A DNA stretch of 64,000 nt from Termitomyces sp. T153 (Eukaryota > Basidiomycota > Agaricomycetes > Agaricales > Lyophyllaceae): positions 310,001 through 374,000 of the forward strand of contig JACKQL020000028.1 in NCBI GenBank assembly GCA_018296165.2. Direction: 5' to 3'. The position numbers were made by a program, and so were the translations under genes. The notes under the pieces are model-generated. The model saw only the letters and a list, made by a program, of their open reading frames with translations, had not been told where the DNA came from and did no database searches. Below are positions 9,694 to 21,985 of the stretch, piece after piece. How positions within the stretch are numbered: the first letter of the stretch is position 1; each line of letters starts with the position of its first letter.

Positions 9694-12050
9694 CTACCTT
9701 ACCCCATCTGTGATGCCCACATTATCTCCGCACACATGATCCAATAACTCCGATGTCTATGGTCTACCCATGCCTGAAAACCCTTATGATTCATACAGCC
9801 CTGCCTAATTTGCCAAGGCACATTGAGTCGCGGATCCAACACCAAACGTCCCCTCCACTCCAGTTACATCCATACAATGGCTCCCTCCATGGACACCCTC
9901 CCCAACCCACACCCAACCTCAAACCCCTCACGTGAACCGTCTCCCACCCCACCCTTACCCTCTCTGCCAACTCCGTTCCCTTGCACAAAGTTGACCCCGA
10001 CGTCACCCAAAGAACAGCATTCTAAAACCTGGCGACCACCCAACCAAATGAGCGACAATGTCTCCGGCACCGCACCAACCCTCCAACAAACAATAATGCC
10101 AACCCTCTGTGAAACAGTCACCCATTGTGCAAAGGATTGCCAGCCACGATGAGACCACTGAGAACGCGCTTCCCCGAAGCCCACCTGTGGACCCACTGAC
10201 CCACTAGCAACTCCGCAGACCAACGAATGCGACTAATCACCAACAACATTACCAAACCCTACCCGACCCTCACTGCGATCACTCCTGAGGAACTACGCCC
10301 TCCGACAATTAGCCCCAAAATCACCAAAATCAAGCTCAACCCAACAACCCCAACAACAGAGCAAGAACCCCAGACCTAGGCTACACTCCAACCCCAGAAC
10401 TTGCTTCTGGACCTTGGTCGACTCGGCTGTCACCTCCACCCAACAAATAAAGGGGCCCCAACACCTCCGATCTGACCCCAACAACCCCAGAACAAGACCA
10501 AGACATCCCCGAGCTTCTAGACAGTCAGGAAAAGAATGGCTACGCACCTCCACCCCGCTGCCCAAAGCACAGCCCCAAAGTTAACGAGGAGAACCACGGC
10601 ACCCCAACTCTCAACAAGGGACAACTCTGGACCGCCCCACTATTTCAACACCTACTCCCACACAATCTGGAACCCCCGACATCAAGGACCCTTGACACCG
10701 ACCCTCCCCGCATGCCACTCCTGAACCTAAACTCCACCCCCAGACTCCACCACCTCCCATGAAGGAACCTCCAGCATAGGAGCCACCCCAAACTAACTAT
10801 AGGAAAAAGGACCCTACATGAAGTAGTTCCCCTAAGTACTCTAAATTCGCTGACATGTTCATATAAGGGAGGGAGAAGCCCCACCATCATCCAGAGAACA
10901 TTGATCAGCCGTTCAAGCGACCTGACGACCCGAAGGGCACACGCTCCAATTTCCTTAAAAGGACCACCCCCACCTGGCTCAACAACCCAAACAACTCCGC
11001 GCCAGCCCAAAACTGCCTGACCCACCCCTCTGACCCACTCCAAACCCCTCAACGCAGCTCCGGACCCTGGCAACACGACTCCAGGGCCTCTACTCTGACT
11101 CCGACATTTGATCAAGGGGACCTATGGCGCCAACCCAACAACAATGCCCTGGTAGCCCCAACTCTGCAACATAAATCACCACCAGCTCTGAATCCCGCCC
11201 CTATGCCAGAATATGTCCATCAAACAGGGACCACATCATCGGAGTACCCAGAAGCAAGCCACATGCGAAGCACACCAAACACCCCCAAGCACACCTGCCC
11301 ATGAACACAACCCTCTGGAGCGCGATGTTGACCCAAACCAATATTTTGGAATGCAACAAAGCCCTGACCCCGCATGCCTTTCATTGAATACAATACTCCG
11401 GAGCTCAATAGAACCCCGCCATATGCAGCCCCACCAAAACATAGATCCCAGAGCAACCCAAGTCCAGGAATCGGATCCTCACTCTAAGGGAGTATCTCTG
11501 CCCCCACACTGACCAAACCCACAGCCCAGGATGACTGGAGAACCAGCTCCTGCCAACTTATTACAAGGACCCCCCCTCTGGACCAACTATGCTGCAAGGA
11601 CAAACCTCGCCCCACCAACCCCACCAATGAAGAGGGCCCTGCCGCCTTTGCCACCAGCATCGGCATAAGGGCCAGATCATGGGAAGACCTCCATCCCTCC
11701 CGCCAACTGCACTGACAAGAAAACCAAAGCCCCAAACCCCGCTGGACACACATGAAAGATTTGAAGGTCCACCCTCCTGTACCAACATGGCACACATCCC
11801 CGCCACAGACTGAAGAAAACTCCTACACCCCTGGTCAGAAATTCTGAGAATCAAACCCAATAACACCATCCCAAAATGCCACGGAACTCCACAGGAAAAC
11901 TCCCACCACCCCCGCCAAACCTTGGGAGCCCTCCCTGCAATGCTCCGCCCCGTCCCAACAAACCCTGGGACCAGCCAGCACAGATGGCACTAGTGGGCAT
12001 AACTCCCGCCTCTGGATTCACTAGGGATTCAACTCCCACTCACACCCCTG
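9694..12050 (+). pseudogene. gag/protease remnant of E2b, with stub of reverse transcriptase
   Basis: Near 9735-9800 the plus strand reads NNSDVYGLPMPENPYD, the gag N-terminus shared with E4 and E5. A protease-like core (TLVDSAVTST) lies at about 10411-10440. At 10834-10860 KYSKFADMF matches the segment just before reverse transcriptase in E6. No continuous reading frame survives. The remaining stretch to 12050 aligns with the interiors of E4 and E5 and resembles no enzyme I recognise. Confidence 0.5.
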
Positions 12051-12208
12051 TGTGTTTTGCTTACTTTGCCCTCATACAAACTAAAACCTCACTTCACACG
12101 CCCAGAGACCAAGAAAAGAATATGTTCGCATACAAAAATTACATATATATAGAAGGCAAGGGAGGCAGCAAGTCTGAAAGCAACAAGAAACGGGGCTCGC
12201 ACCCACCT

Positions 12209-13395
12209 CACTTCCCCCTCAGATCCCCTGGCAACCCTATCCCCAGATCGACTTCCATCTGGGCCCACACCACCGCTAAGACCTCTGCCAACCCCAGCAA
12301 CGCCTCCCCCGCATCAGCCGCCACCTCCCACCATGACCCCAGGGCCACCGCATTGCATTGCCGATGCCCTGCCAGCAACCTCTCCAATCATGCCATCCTC
12401 TGCTGCAACTCCGGGGGCTGAACCGTGGACCCCTGCGTCAACCCATCCTGAATTGACATGAACGCTGCAGAGGCACCATCCAAGAGGACCCGATGCTCCT
12501 GCACCCAGCCTAACCCCAGAAAACAAACCATCAGTAACAAATGGAGGAACAGAAGACAACTCATGGAGGATCCCTGCACGCCCCAAAGCAGCCTCGTTGG
12601 CCAACCAATCCTCCCTCCACCTTGCCGCCTCCAGCTCTGCCCACAGCGCATCCCCCCCTGGAACTTGTCCCCACCCCTCCACTTCCCCTGCAGGCTGCCC
12701 CTCCATCTGCGTCAGATGCTCCCACAAGCCCCGCACCTCTAACGCTCACTCCATTGCCACATGCACCGATGTGTTCCTTTCCCACTCCATTGCCTCTTTC
12801 TCTGTCTGCGCCATGTCATGGTCCTCCCTCGCCCATCGGAGCTCACCCTCCCATACTGCCAATGACGTCGTCAAAGCCTCCACCTGCTTGTGAAGAAAGA
12901 CCTCCGTGATTAAAGGAATAGGTGCGGGGGGACTTGACGACCGTTCCAAGGGAACGCCCAGGGTAGGAGAAAAGAGGAGAGACTCCAGAGGCCCCACCGA
13001 TGGCTCATGCCCATGCGGCCTCTTGCTGGGTCCCACCCCCGAGGATGGGGAGGCTCGGCGCTTCTCATGAATCACCGCTGAGGACGCCCCCTTTCCCTGA
13101 GCACCCCGCAAAAGCCCCGCCTTCCCCACAGAATGCCCCATGCTCCCCTCCTTTGGCAATGCGGGACAAAACTTGGTCTGCTTCAGGACCCCCAGAAAAT
13201 CCACCACCACCACCACCATGGACAACTCTACAAAAACCCCATCAGTCATCCCAAGAAGACAAGTTGACACCACTTATGACTCCAGTCCCTGACACTAGCG
13301 CAGCACCTACACTCAAACTCCTCCCCCCCACTGTCATACACCACCACCTCGTCCAAATCAGCAGGGGAGACTACTGGAATGCTGGGGAAAGACAT
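12209..13395 (-). pseudogene. Antisense coiled-coil gene of E2b, lacking the Zn2Cys6-like exon
   Basis: Starts at ATG 13395 on the minus strand with the N-terminal exon found in E4 (IPVVSPADLDEVVVYDSG). It runs into the basic segment (KRRASPSSGVGPSKR), a coiled coil (VEALTTSLAVWEGELRWARE) and the C-terminal domain (VLLDGASAAF). The cysteine cluster present in E2, E3, E5, E6 and E7 is absent, as in E4, so E2b and E4 share a derived form. Stops and frameshifts interrupt it. It converges on the gag-side remnant because pol has been lost. Confidence 0.6.
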
Positions 13396-13607
13396 GACAA
13401 AATTTGGGAAATCCCAGGGTACATCCAAGGCTTTTAATTGATTGAAAAGAACCCTGACAAAGCAGCAGCCGCGCTTCAACTTTGTCTCCCATGCCGCTAT
13501 CACTCACTGCAGACTGATCAATATTGCTTGGCTTCAACTCCCACACTCTGCCGATCCCCATCCTGCTCCCCACATCTCAAAGAGTCTCGATGCTGAAGGG
13601 GGGGTGA

Positions 13608-14813
13608 TGTCACGACCCATCCCCTGGACCCCCGCACATTGTTCAGCAACCTCCCATTCCCCAAAACCCCCGACACTCCGCCGAACTTCTGCCCATGCCC
13701 TGCACCTATTTCAGCTAGCCCCAACGCACCCTTGGCTAACTCCGATGCCTCCCCAGCTAACTCCGACAGCCCCCTGGCCAACTTCAACACCTTCCCCGCA
13801 GCCACTGACACTTACTCTGGATCTCCCAAACCCTGAGAACCACCCCCACTGTTCCCGATCTTTGCCACCCATCATCAACTCAACACCCTGGCTCCTCCGA
13901 TCCATTCTGGAGTATCACGACAACCTTGGGGTGACCCGCATTCCCAAATGATCCCATCAACATATCAGTGCGGCCCAACCCTCAATCGCAACCAACACAT
14001 GCCCACTCCGTTGAGCTCTGCCAAGCCCTGCTGCCACAGCCGACATACTCCAAAGTTCTCCAGTAGTCAGTATATAAGATGTTGAGTAGCTCTTCATACT
14101 CTAGTCTTGATATTGCTTAACGTTACCTATGGTCTGATTGTTTCCTTCTTGTGTTTTGTGTTTTGTGTTTTGTGTTTTGTTTTCCTTACTCTCAGTCTCC
14201 TGGTCTTATCTCAGTCTCCCGGTCTTATCTCAGTCTCCCAGTCTTATCCCAGTCTCCCAGTCTTGTCTTGTCTCCATTTCGTTATCATTCTTGTTATTGT
14301 TTTGTATCTCCACGTGAATCTATTCTTGTTCCATCTTGACCCCATCTCATTTTGTCCAATGCTGTCTCGGTGACTTCATCCGGCCATTGTGCCCAAGTCT
14401 TCCTCAAACTTAACGACCTCACAAACTCCGTGATTACAATTATGAATCCCAACACTCTTTCACCAGATCAGAACCTTGCTTTCTGCTCGGTCTCGGACTC
14501 CAGCAACTCCAATTGATCTTCCATCAAACCCCGGCTCCACTCCCATTGATTGCGTAGCCGCCTACTCCTTCATGTCTGCGAATCTCCCATACGGTCTTCT
14601 GCCTGAACCCTGCCAAGCCTGTCCCATTTCCTCACAATCTGACTTCTCCGGACCTCCCCGGACCTGTCCAGATCACATCCCACCAACTATCCACACAAGC
14701 CATCAGTGCCCAGAACACTTTCAAGTGTTTGGTTGCCAGTGCAAGGGAATCATGCCCACCTAGTAAGGACTTGCCCAGTGCAGCTGAGCCCCTGGGGTCA
14801 GCGGAACCTGACA
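13608..14813 (+). repeat. 3' LTR of E2b
   Basis: Full-length LTR (1206 bp) preceded by the polypurine tract GAAGGGGGGGTGA (13595-13607). It starts TGTCACGACC and ends GAACCTGACA. Pyrimidine-rich tandem repeats of a TCTCAGTCTCCCGGTCTTA-like unit occupy about 14190-14270. It is flanked on the right by gttct. Confidence 0.9.
14071..14114 (+). promoter_or_regulatory. LTR promoter: TATA box and predicted transcript start
   Basis: TATATAAG (14071-14078) is followed 32 nt later by AGTCTTGATATT (14103-14114), the sequence complementary to the priming site. If transcription starts at that A, the RNA 5' end can fold onto the priming site. The spacing is the usual TATA-to-start distance. Confidence 0.6.
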
Positions 14814-17800
14814 GTTCTGTGTGCCAGTCATTCTGTAAATAGTTAACATAGAGGCAGAGATACTGTTCCAATGTCTGGTTTACTCATTCTGTCTGTCTGT
14901 CAATTTCTGGGTGATAGGTGGTGGAGAGATTGGTCTTTATTTTGAGTGCCTTGCATAGCAATCACTAAAAATGGGATACAAACAGAGGTCCACAGTTGGA
15001 GACAATGTCATCTGGGAGTCCATGCTTGGAGAATACATGTTTGAGGAATAGTTTGGCAAACTCCAGAGCATTGTCAGTGGTGTGGCAGAGAATGAAGAGG
15101 GCTTGCTTGGTGAGGCAGCAGACAATAACGAGGATTGCATCAAAACCTTCAGAGTTGGGAGGTTCAACAATATGATCCATCAAAATTGAGGACCAGGGGT
15201 GCCAACCAATGGGGAGGGGCTTCAATAACCCATGAGGACAGTGGCAGGGTATCTTGGCCTGGAGACAAGATTTGCAGGCCCCTTACATATCACATGATAT
15301 CCTTCTTCATTCCTGGCCAAAAGTAAGTTTGGGAGATGAGCTGAAGGGTCTTACAAATTCCTGGGTGTCCATGAAGTTTGTGGTTGTGGTGTTGCTGGAG
15401 TATATTGAGGCAAATGGATTTGTGGTCTGGAGCATAGATTTGTCCACTCCAGAACAGGAGGCAATGGTCTGGAGATAGCATGAAGGGATTTTTGGCATTT
15501 GACTTGTTAGTGGAGTTGTTGTGGGAGTTATGCTGGGTGAAGAAGGAGTCTGAAGGCAAGTTTCTGATTTGGTGGAGGATTCCTTCTTCATTTAAAATCA
15601 GCACAGCATGTAGGTGTTTAGAGAGAATTTTTGAGTACACATTGGACCTCTGAGTGAGGGTGTTGGGTTTTGTACCAAGTTTTCTGGGGCAGTAGTGGAT
15701 AATAAAGTCATACTCCAAGAGGGTTTTGGACCATCAAGCTTGGTGGGGGCTGAGTTGCTTTCTGGTTGTGAAGTATTGTAGGTTGTTGTGGTCAGAGTAG
15801 ACTTGAATGTGGTGTGGGGATCCCTCAAGGTAGGCCTGCCACTGACAAAAGGCTTTGATGATTGCAAGGAGTTCTTTGTTGTAGATGTTATAGTTGAGCT
15901 CTGCAGGGATCATTGAATGGGTGTAGAAGGCAATGGGGCAGAGGTCCTTGCCTCCAGAGTCTAACTGGGAGAGTATTCTGGTGATGGCATAGTTGGAAGC
16001 GTCACATTCAAGCATGATTGGTAGGGAAGGGTCAAAATGGCAGAGGACTGGGGTGGAGGTGAAGGCCTTCTTGAGGAGGAGGAATATGCTTTGGCACTTG
16101 CTGTCTCAATGCCAAGGGGTGTCCTTCCATGTGAGTCAGTTGAGGGGTTTGGTGATTCCAGAGTAGTTGTTGATGAACCAGTGATAAAAGTTAGCAAACC
16201 CCAGAAATGACTGTACCTTCTTGACATTCCATGGCAGGGGCCAGTTGAGTATAGCATTGACCTTGGTGGGGTCTATGTGCATGCCATTGGGGGGGACAAT
16301 GACTCTGAGGTATTTGACCTCTGTCATGTGGAAGGAGCATTTTTTGGGTTTGGTGTGGAGGTGGTACTTCCAGAGTTGTTTTAGGATGCAGTGGACATGC
16401 TCCAGATGCTCCTCTGGCAAATTCAAGTAGATCAATATATCATCCAGGTACACAATAATGAAAACATTGTTCATGTCATAGAAGATGTCATTTATAAAGT
16501 ACTGGAAGGTGGCAGGGGAGTTAGTCATTCTGAAGGGCATTATAAGGTACTCAAAGAGGCCATTGCAGGTGTGAAAGGCAGTCTTCCATTCATGTCCTGG
16601 AGTGATCTGGATGTTGTTGTAGCTGGAATGGAGATCTATCTTTGTGTAGATCTTGGCACTGCAGAGGCAGTCAATGAGGTCCCTGATCAGGGGGAGGGGA
16701 TACTGGTTCTTTTCAGTGACTTTGTTGAGTCCCAAATAATCTACACAGAGTCAGAGTGATCTGTCCTTCTTCTTGGTGAACAGGACCAGAGTGCCAGTGG
16801 TGGAGATTGATGGGCATATGAAGCCCTTGCCAAGCATGTCATCAAGGTATTCCTTGAGGGCCTGGAGCTTGATCTTGGACATATTGTAGATCTTGCCAAA
16901 TAGGGGCAAGGCACCTTCTTTGAAGTTAATCTTGTGGTCATAAGAGCAGTGTGGGGAAAGTTCTTTGGTGCTCCCTTCAGAGAACATGTCAGCAAATTCA
17001 TGATATTCTGGGGGAACTACTTTGTATAGGATCTGTTCCTCTATTTGGCACTCTGGTGGAGTAGTTCCTGTGCAGAGGTGTTTCTCTGGTAGGGCTGGCA
17101 TGATTTGTAACTAAAAGGCAGGGGTGCCATCTTGTAGGATGTGTGCAAAGGGAATGGTGCCAATGATTTTAATGTTGAGGTTTCTGGAGTTGATGGGGGT
17201 GGGCAACAGAGCAGCAGCAGTTGAGTCCAAGTTGTTTGGAGGGGTTGAGTGTTGCTGGTTTGGATACTGCAGGCCCTTGTATTGATTCCAGAGTATGTTG
17301 AGGAGCAGCTGTCATGATTTGATTGAGGTTGACTAAGGCAGGGGTGTGTTTTCTTTATCTTCTGGGTTGCTATTGGAAGTTGAGGAGTTTTGGGTTGCTC
17401 CAGAGGTGCTGGTGGCAGGATTGGAGTTGTCAGAGTCTGAAATAGACTGGAGGCAGAGAGGGATGGCAGCCACTAGGCTTGCTTTGGGGCCAGGAAATTG
17501 CATGGTGAGGTTCTTCTAGTCAATGTCAGGGTTGACATCTTATAGCCACAGGAGTTAGAGCACAACCAGAGTTGATGGAGGGAGTTGGGTGACAAGAAGC
17601 CAGGCTTGAAACTGCAGGTCATTATTGAGGGTGAGGGTGTTGTCATAGTATTGAGTGATTTCTGTTGTAGCAGGACTTCCATCAAAGAGTTGAAGCTTGA
17701 GGGGTTTGTCAAGGTCATTGTGTTGGAGATCAAGTTGACTGCTGATAAAGGTGCCAGAGGCACTGCTGTCAACAAGAGCAGGAAGGACCTTGGCCAAGCC

Positions 17801-18500
17801 ATCAAGTCAGACATTGATGACAAACAACTGTGCAGACCTTGAGTGGAGCTGTGGAGGAGTTCCAGGTTGGTCAATTGTGGTCTTGGTCTTGGGGTTCTTA
17901 GAGGGAGGTGAGACATTGAAGGGCACTAGTCCAGGGTTGGTTGGATTGTCCTGGTCAAGGTGGAGGGTGAGGCTGGGCTAGTTGATGTGGGAATTGGTGG
18001 AGTGGAGCCATGAGAAGCCTAAGATGATGGGGGTAGAGGGGTGTAGTTTTGTGATGAGTAGTCAGAGTTCTTGCTGTCATCCATTAGCAAATGTCATGGT
18101 CATCTCCAGGTGGTGTGTGATATCTCTGGTGAGGGTGGGGTCACTGTCAAAGAGCTTGAGGAGGATTGGAGTGGGGAGGTGTTGGAGGTGTTGGGGAGTG
18201 AGTGCCACCAGGGATTCATCAATGAAGTTATCCATGGTGCCACTGTTGACTAGTGTGGGGACAGGGTTGTTGGAGAAGGGGAGGGTGGTGCAGAGGAGGG
18301 TAGTGGAGGAGTGGGAGGGGAGCTATGCTGGGAGGTTGTTCAGAGTGAGTACTGTTGCATGGAGAAGTGTGGCCAGGGTGGAGAAGACATCAGGGTCTGG
18401 TCTGCAGTCTAGTGCATCTTCAAGACCTAAACTGCTGACTTGTTTTCTGTAAACTGGTAATTGCAGTCTTCTCCATTGATTGTCCACATGGCACATCCCA
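14814..18500 (-). pseudogene. pol: E2 pol, main part: two retropepsins, RT, RNase H, integrase
   Basis: Minus-strand order, right to left: first retropepsin-like domain (about 18300-17950, TLVNSGTMDNFID); second retropepsin (17797-17555, ALVDSSASGTFIS); reverse transcriptase (17100-16136) with intact YLDD near 16436-16450; RNase H (16015-15734, ECDASNYAITRILSQ); zinc-binding integrase N-terminus (about 15440-15300, HNHKLHGHP); and the integrase core, continuing across E2b. The second catalytic aspartate of integrase reads asparagine (IVSNCGPLF). Many stops make it non-functional. The double protease also occurs in E6, so it is a family feature. Confidence 0.85.
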
Positions 18501-20905
18501 TCACCTGTCATTTAGGACAACTGTAGATAAAGTGTTCCTGCTCACCACATAGGATGCATGTGCCATTCTTCTATCATCCCTCCTGAGTCTCCTCTGGTAT
18601 GTCAATCCATGGCCTATCCTGGATCTTGTTTGCACATAGGGCTTCCTGGCCCTCAGTGGAGTCCAGAATGTTGTCAAGGTTGTTGGGGTTGGCATCCAGG
18701 GGTTCTGGGGCCTCATGGAGGTTGGCAGTGTTGAGTTGGGAAGGTGGGCATTGTCCCAGGGGTTGAATAGTGCTGGAAGGTCCTTGGCCCAGAGGGAAAC
18801 AGGGTGTGGGGTTGGTGGGGTTGATGGGGATCAATGGTTGATTGCTGTTAATTGTCCTGACCTGCCAGTTGGTATTGCCAGAGTTGTTCCATGAGGTCTG
18901 GGGTGCCATGTTCTTGCTCTGGTCTTCCCAGTAACATTGGTTGACCTGGATAACAAGTGCTTTGTACTCATCATAGGTGGTTTGCTTGGGTGTGAGATGG
19001 AGGATGTCCTTGATCCATTGAGGTAGGGCACAACAGAGGGCAAAGTGGAGGGCATTGTAATTCCACCTGGTTTTGTAGGCTTCCCATTTGAATCATACAA
19101 TGAAGGTTGTGAAATGTTCATTGTCATGCATTTGGAGGTTGAAGAGGCTGCCTCCACTACAGTGTCAAAGATGCCAAACTTACTAGAGAATTCCTGGGTA
19201 AAAGTGAGCCAGTTGGAGAGCACAGAGCTGTTTAGATCAAATCAGACTAGTGCTATGTAATAGTCAAAGGCAATACCCTGCAAATATAATGCAGCAAAGG
19301 CTACTTGTGAGCTCTTAAGCTGGAAAGTGATGGGCTTAGCTTGGAACATAGTTAGACACTGGGTCAGGAAGATGCACCACTTCCAGAGGTCATGGCCAGT
19401 GAAAGGTTTGGGCTTTTGAATGTCAAGTTTCCCTTCTTGAGCCAGTGTGTTGTGAGTGTTGTCCTGGGTGTTTTGAGTTTGAGGCAGGGGTCTGGCATTG
19501 TAGTAGTAATAATAACTATTTCCATTTTGGCCAGGCTCCATCCTCCAGGTAGTCCACCATTGGGAGGTTCACTGCTGGGAGGCTAGCCTGTGTTGCCCAG
19601 GAGAGCCTCTAGGGCCCATTGAGGGGGAGGGGGTCCTCCAGGAGTGGGAGGTCTGAAGTAATTGGTGTTGGCAGGGGAATTGGGCATTGGAGCAAGTGAG
19701 GGACAAGGGAGGTTAGTGGGGAAAGAAGGTCGGAGTGCCTTGGGGCCCATGGGCTGTCTCAGAGGGGCTGGAATGTTCTGGCAGGGTGGAGGAATGTTGG
19801 TATGGGGGGTGTGGAGATTGAAGTGAGGAGGTCAGTCTTGTGGAGGGCCATTGTGTGGAGTGGGCTCATGAGCAGAATTACTAGGCTCATCAATATAGAA
19901 AAGAGTCCAGTTGACATTGTTGACATGCAGGGGCAGCCATTGTGAGTGAGGTTTGGAGATGGTAGGCTGATCCCATGTATGGAAGGCACTGAGGACAGAA
20001 TTAGCCCAGGGACAAGTGGAGAGGGCCAAAGTGTGAGTGGTGAGTTGGTCAAACAATCCTCCCATGGGGTTGAGGTTCCTCAGAATGCTGGAGGCTACAT
20101 TGAGTTCTTCCTGCTGGCAGGGAATGGGAGGAGGGGCTTTGCTTTGCATCTCAACAGGTTCCTTGCATTGTACATAGAAGGAGCAGGAGGGGTCCAGAGG
20201 ATCTTTGAATGGGTGGGGTTTCAGACTAGTATAGATTTCTTTGATCAGTGCACAGAGCTTGTTCTGTAAATTAATGTCAATTTCCAGAGTGCCTTGTGTA
20301 GTTTTAGGGAGGTTCCCTTGCAAGTAGCATTCATAGAAATTAAGGAGCCAATCTGCCCAAACTTCTAGCATTGCAGGGGTGTCAGGGTAGCCTAAGTTGA
20401 TGAGGAGGGTGCAAGCACACCTTGCAAACTCCATGGAGGAGAGGCAGAGGAAGCAGAGGACTTCATTGCACTGTTAGATGTAGGCTTTGACTCTTTGCTG
20501 TCTGGGGGAAGGGGGAACTTGAGTAGGGAATGGCAGACAAGGAGGAGAATAATTATCTGGGTGCCCCAGAGGGGCTGGAGCTGCAGCAGGGGTTGGGTAC
20601 ATGTAGTAATGGGTGGGGGGGAGGTAGGCAGAGTTGGGGGGTGCTGTGGAGTATTCTCCAGGGTACATGCAGGGGTTGTTGCTATTAGTGGGGAATGCTG
20701 GAGGGTGGCATCAGCCCAGAGGTATCCTCTGGCTGATGGAGGGGGCATAGAACACCTGGTTGGGGTCAGGGGTCCAATGGTGGGGAATGTACTGATCTGC
20801 AGAGGGGCCTGGATAAAATGGAGTATATGGGTGCTCAGGGATCAGCTGACCATAGATGTCAGTTAGGTAGCCAGCAGGGTTGTATATGAGGTTATACACA
20901 GACAT
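18500..20905 (-). pseudogene. gag: E2 gag with CCHC zinc knuckle
   Basis: Starts at about 20905 (MSVYNLIYNPAGYLTD). A Pro/Tyr-rich N-terminus, a capsid-like middle (IYTSLKPHPFKDPLDP, LTFTQEFSSKFGIFD) and a zinc knuckle near 18560-18515 (C-x2-C-x4-H-x4-C, CILCGEQEHFIYSC) follow. The protein should coat genomic RNA and form the particle. Several frameshifts and stops break it. It matches the E6 gag throughout. Confidence 0.8.
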
Positions 20906-20924
20906 CAAAAATGGGGTAAGGGGG

Positions 20925-20936
20925 AGTCTTGATATT
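20925..20936 (-). promoter_or_regulatory. Self-priming primer binding site of E2
   Basis: Plus strand AGTCTTGATATT, one base from the LTR. The partner in the LTR (21497-21508) reads AATATTAAGACT, one mismatch from perfect complement, explained by a C-to-T change. Confidence 0.65.
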
Positions 20937-20937
20937 A

Positions 20938-21985
20938 TGTCAGGTTCTGCTGACTATGGGGGCTCAGCTACACTGAGCGAGTCCTTACTAGGCAGACACA
21001 ATGTCCTGCACTTATAACCTAGCACTCTAGGGTTGGCATGGAGTGGCGGGACTTGCAAGGGGAAGTTACAGGGAGTGGTTCAAGCAAGTTTGGAGTGGTC
21101 TGAGTAAGTCTAAGACCAAGTATATTAAATATTGGGCTTAGGGGAGCATCAGGAACAAGTTTGTAGTGCGCAAATAGATTGTGGGGCAAACAGAGGCTTT
21201 GCAAGTGATGGGGGTAGAGCCAGAGTTTGACAGAGGATCAATCAAGACTTGATGGTTCTGAGGCCAAGTGAAGAGAAAGGTCCAGAGTTGTCATAAGAAT
21301 GTTCAGAGTTTATAGCACATGTGCAGAGTTCATACTGACATTGGAATTGAGAAGAACATAGAGAAACAAAGAAAATAGAGACAATCAAGACAAGATGGAG
21401 GTGAGATAAGATAAGACTAAAAAAAGAGATAGATTTGAGGCTAAAAATAGAAACAGAGACAGAAAGAAACATAAGACACAAGTAACTAGTTAATGTAATA
21501 TTAAGACTAGTGTATGAGGAGCTACTCTACAACTTATATACTGATTACTGGATAGCTCCAGAGGACAGTGGATATGGCAGCAGAGCTTGACAGAGCTGCA
21601 TGGGTGTCAGGTACAATCAAGGGGGTGGGCCACAGCAACCTTCTAATGGGATCAGCTGGGGGCATGAGCCACTCCAGAGTTGTTGTGATGCTCTGGAACA
21701 GGTTAGGTGAGCCAGGGTGGTGAGCTAGAGACACACAATGGAGTCAATGGTGGGGGAGGGTTTCAGAGGCTCAGGAGGGTTAATGGGAGCATCAACAGCT
21801 ACAGAGATAGTTGTTGGAGTTAGCCAAGGGGCCATCAGGGTTCACTGGAGAAGTGTTGGAGTTACCTAAAATGGCCACAGAGAGTGTTCAATGGTTGGGA
21901 GCTTTGGCAAGGCATTGGGGGAGGTGCTCTAGGAAGGCAAGCAGGCTGGGAACAATGTCAGGGGTCCAAGGAGTGGATCATGACA
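20938..21985 (-). repeat. 5' LTR of E2
   Basis: 1048 bp, starting TGTCAGGTTC and ending ATCATGACA in plus-strand reading. It contains the TATA motif (CTTATATACTG near 21533) and the priming-site partner. It is strongly CpG-depleted: about one CpG in the first 105 bases, against about twelve in the same stretch of the solo LTR at 55128. This marks it as old. Confidence 0.9.

Larger units (their letters stand above)
8875..14813 (+). mobile_element. E2b: non-autonomous family-A LTR element inserted in E2
   Basis: Bounded by TGTCACGACC at 8875 and GAACCTGACA ending at 14813, with a perfect duplication gttct on both sides. The internal part (9681-13607) keeps a priming site, gag/protease remnants, a stub of the start of reverse transcriptase, an antisense gene and a polypurine tract. 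It has no RNase H, integrase or chromodomain. It shares this shortened layout with E4 and E5. I infer that it moved using proteins from full elements such as E6. Confidence 0.85.
5915..21985 (-). mobile_element. E2: family-A chromodomain Ty3/gypsy element, minus strand, split by E2b
   Basis: On the minus strand the order is 5' LTR (20938-21985), priming site, gag, two retropepsins, reverse transcriptase, RNase H, integrase and chromodomain. The plus-strand antisense gene, polypurine tract and 3' LTR fragment follow. E2b (8875-14813) sits inside the integrase. Removing E2b and one gttct repeat restores the integrase reading. Stops and CpG losses are frequent, so E2 is an old, dead copy. Its right flank (21986) falls inside the antisense gene of E3. 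Confidence 0.85.

Noticed and set aside
13608..13640. Reading TGTCACGACC as the start of a tRNA-primed element with a TGG priming site
   Set aside because: No TGG follows the 5' LTR end in any copy. The next bases match the element's own LTR instead.
14190..14270. Pyrimidine-rich tandem repeats (TCTCAGTCTCCCGGTCTTA-like units) as a CRISPR-like array
   Set aside because: Units are contiguous without unique spacers and recur in LTRs of the same family, so they are LTR-internal tandem repeats in a eukaryote.
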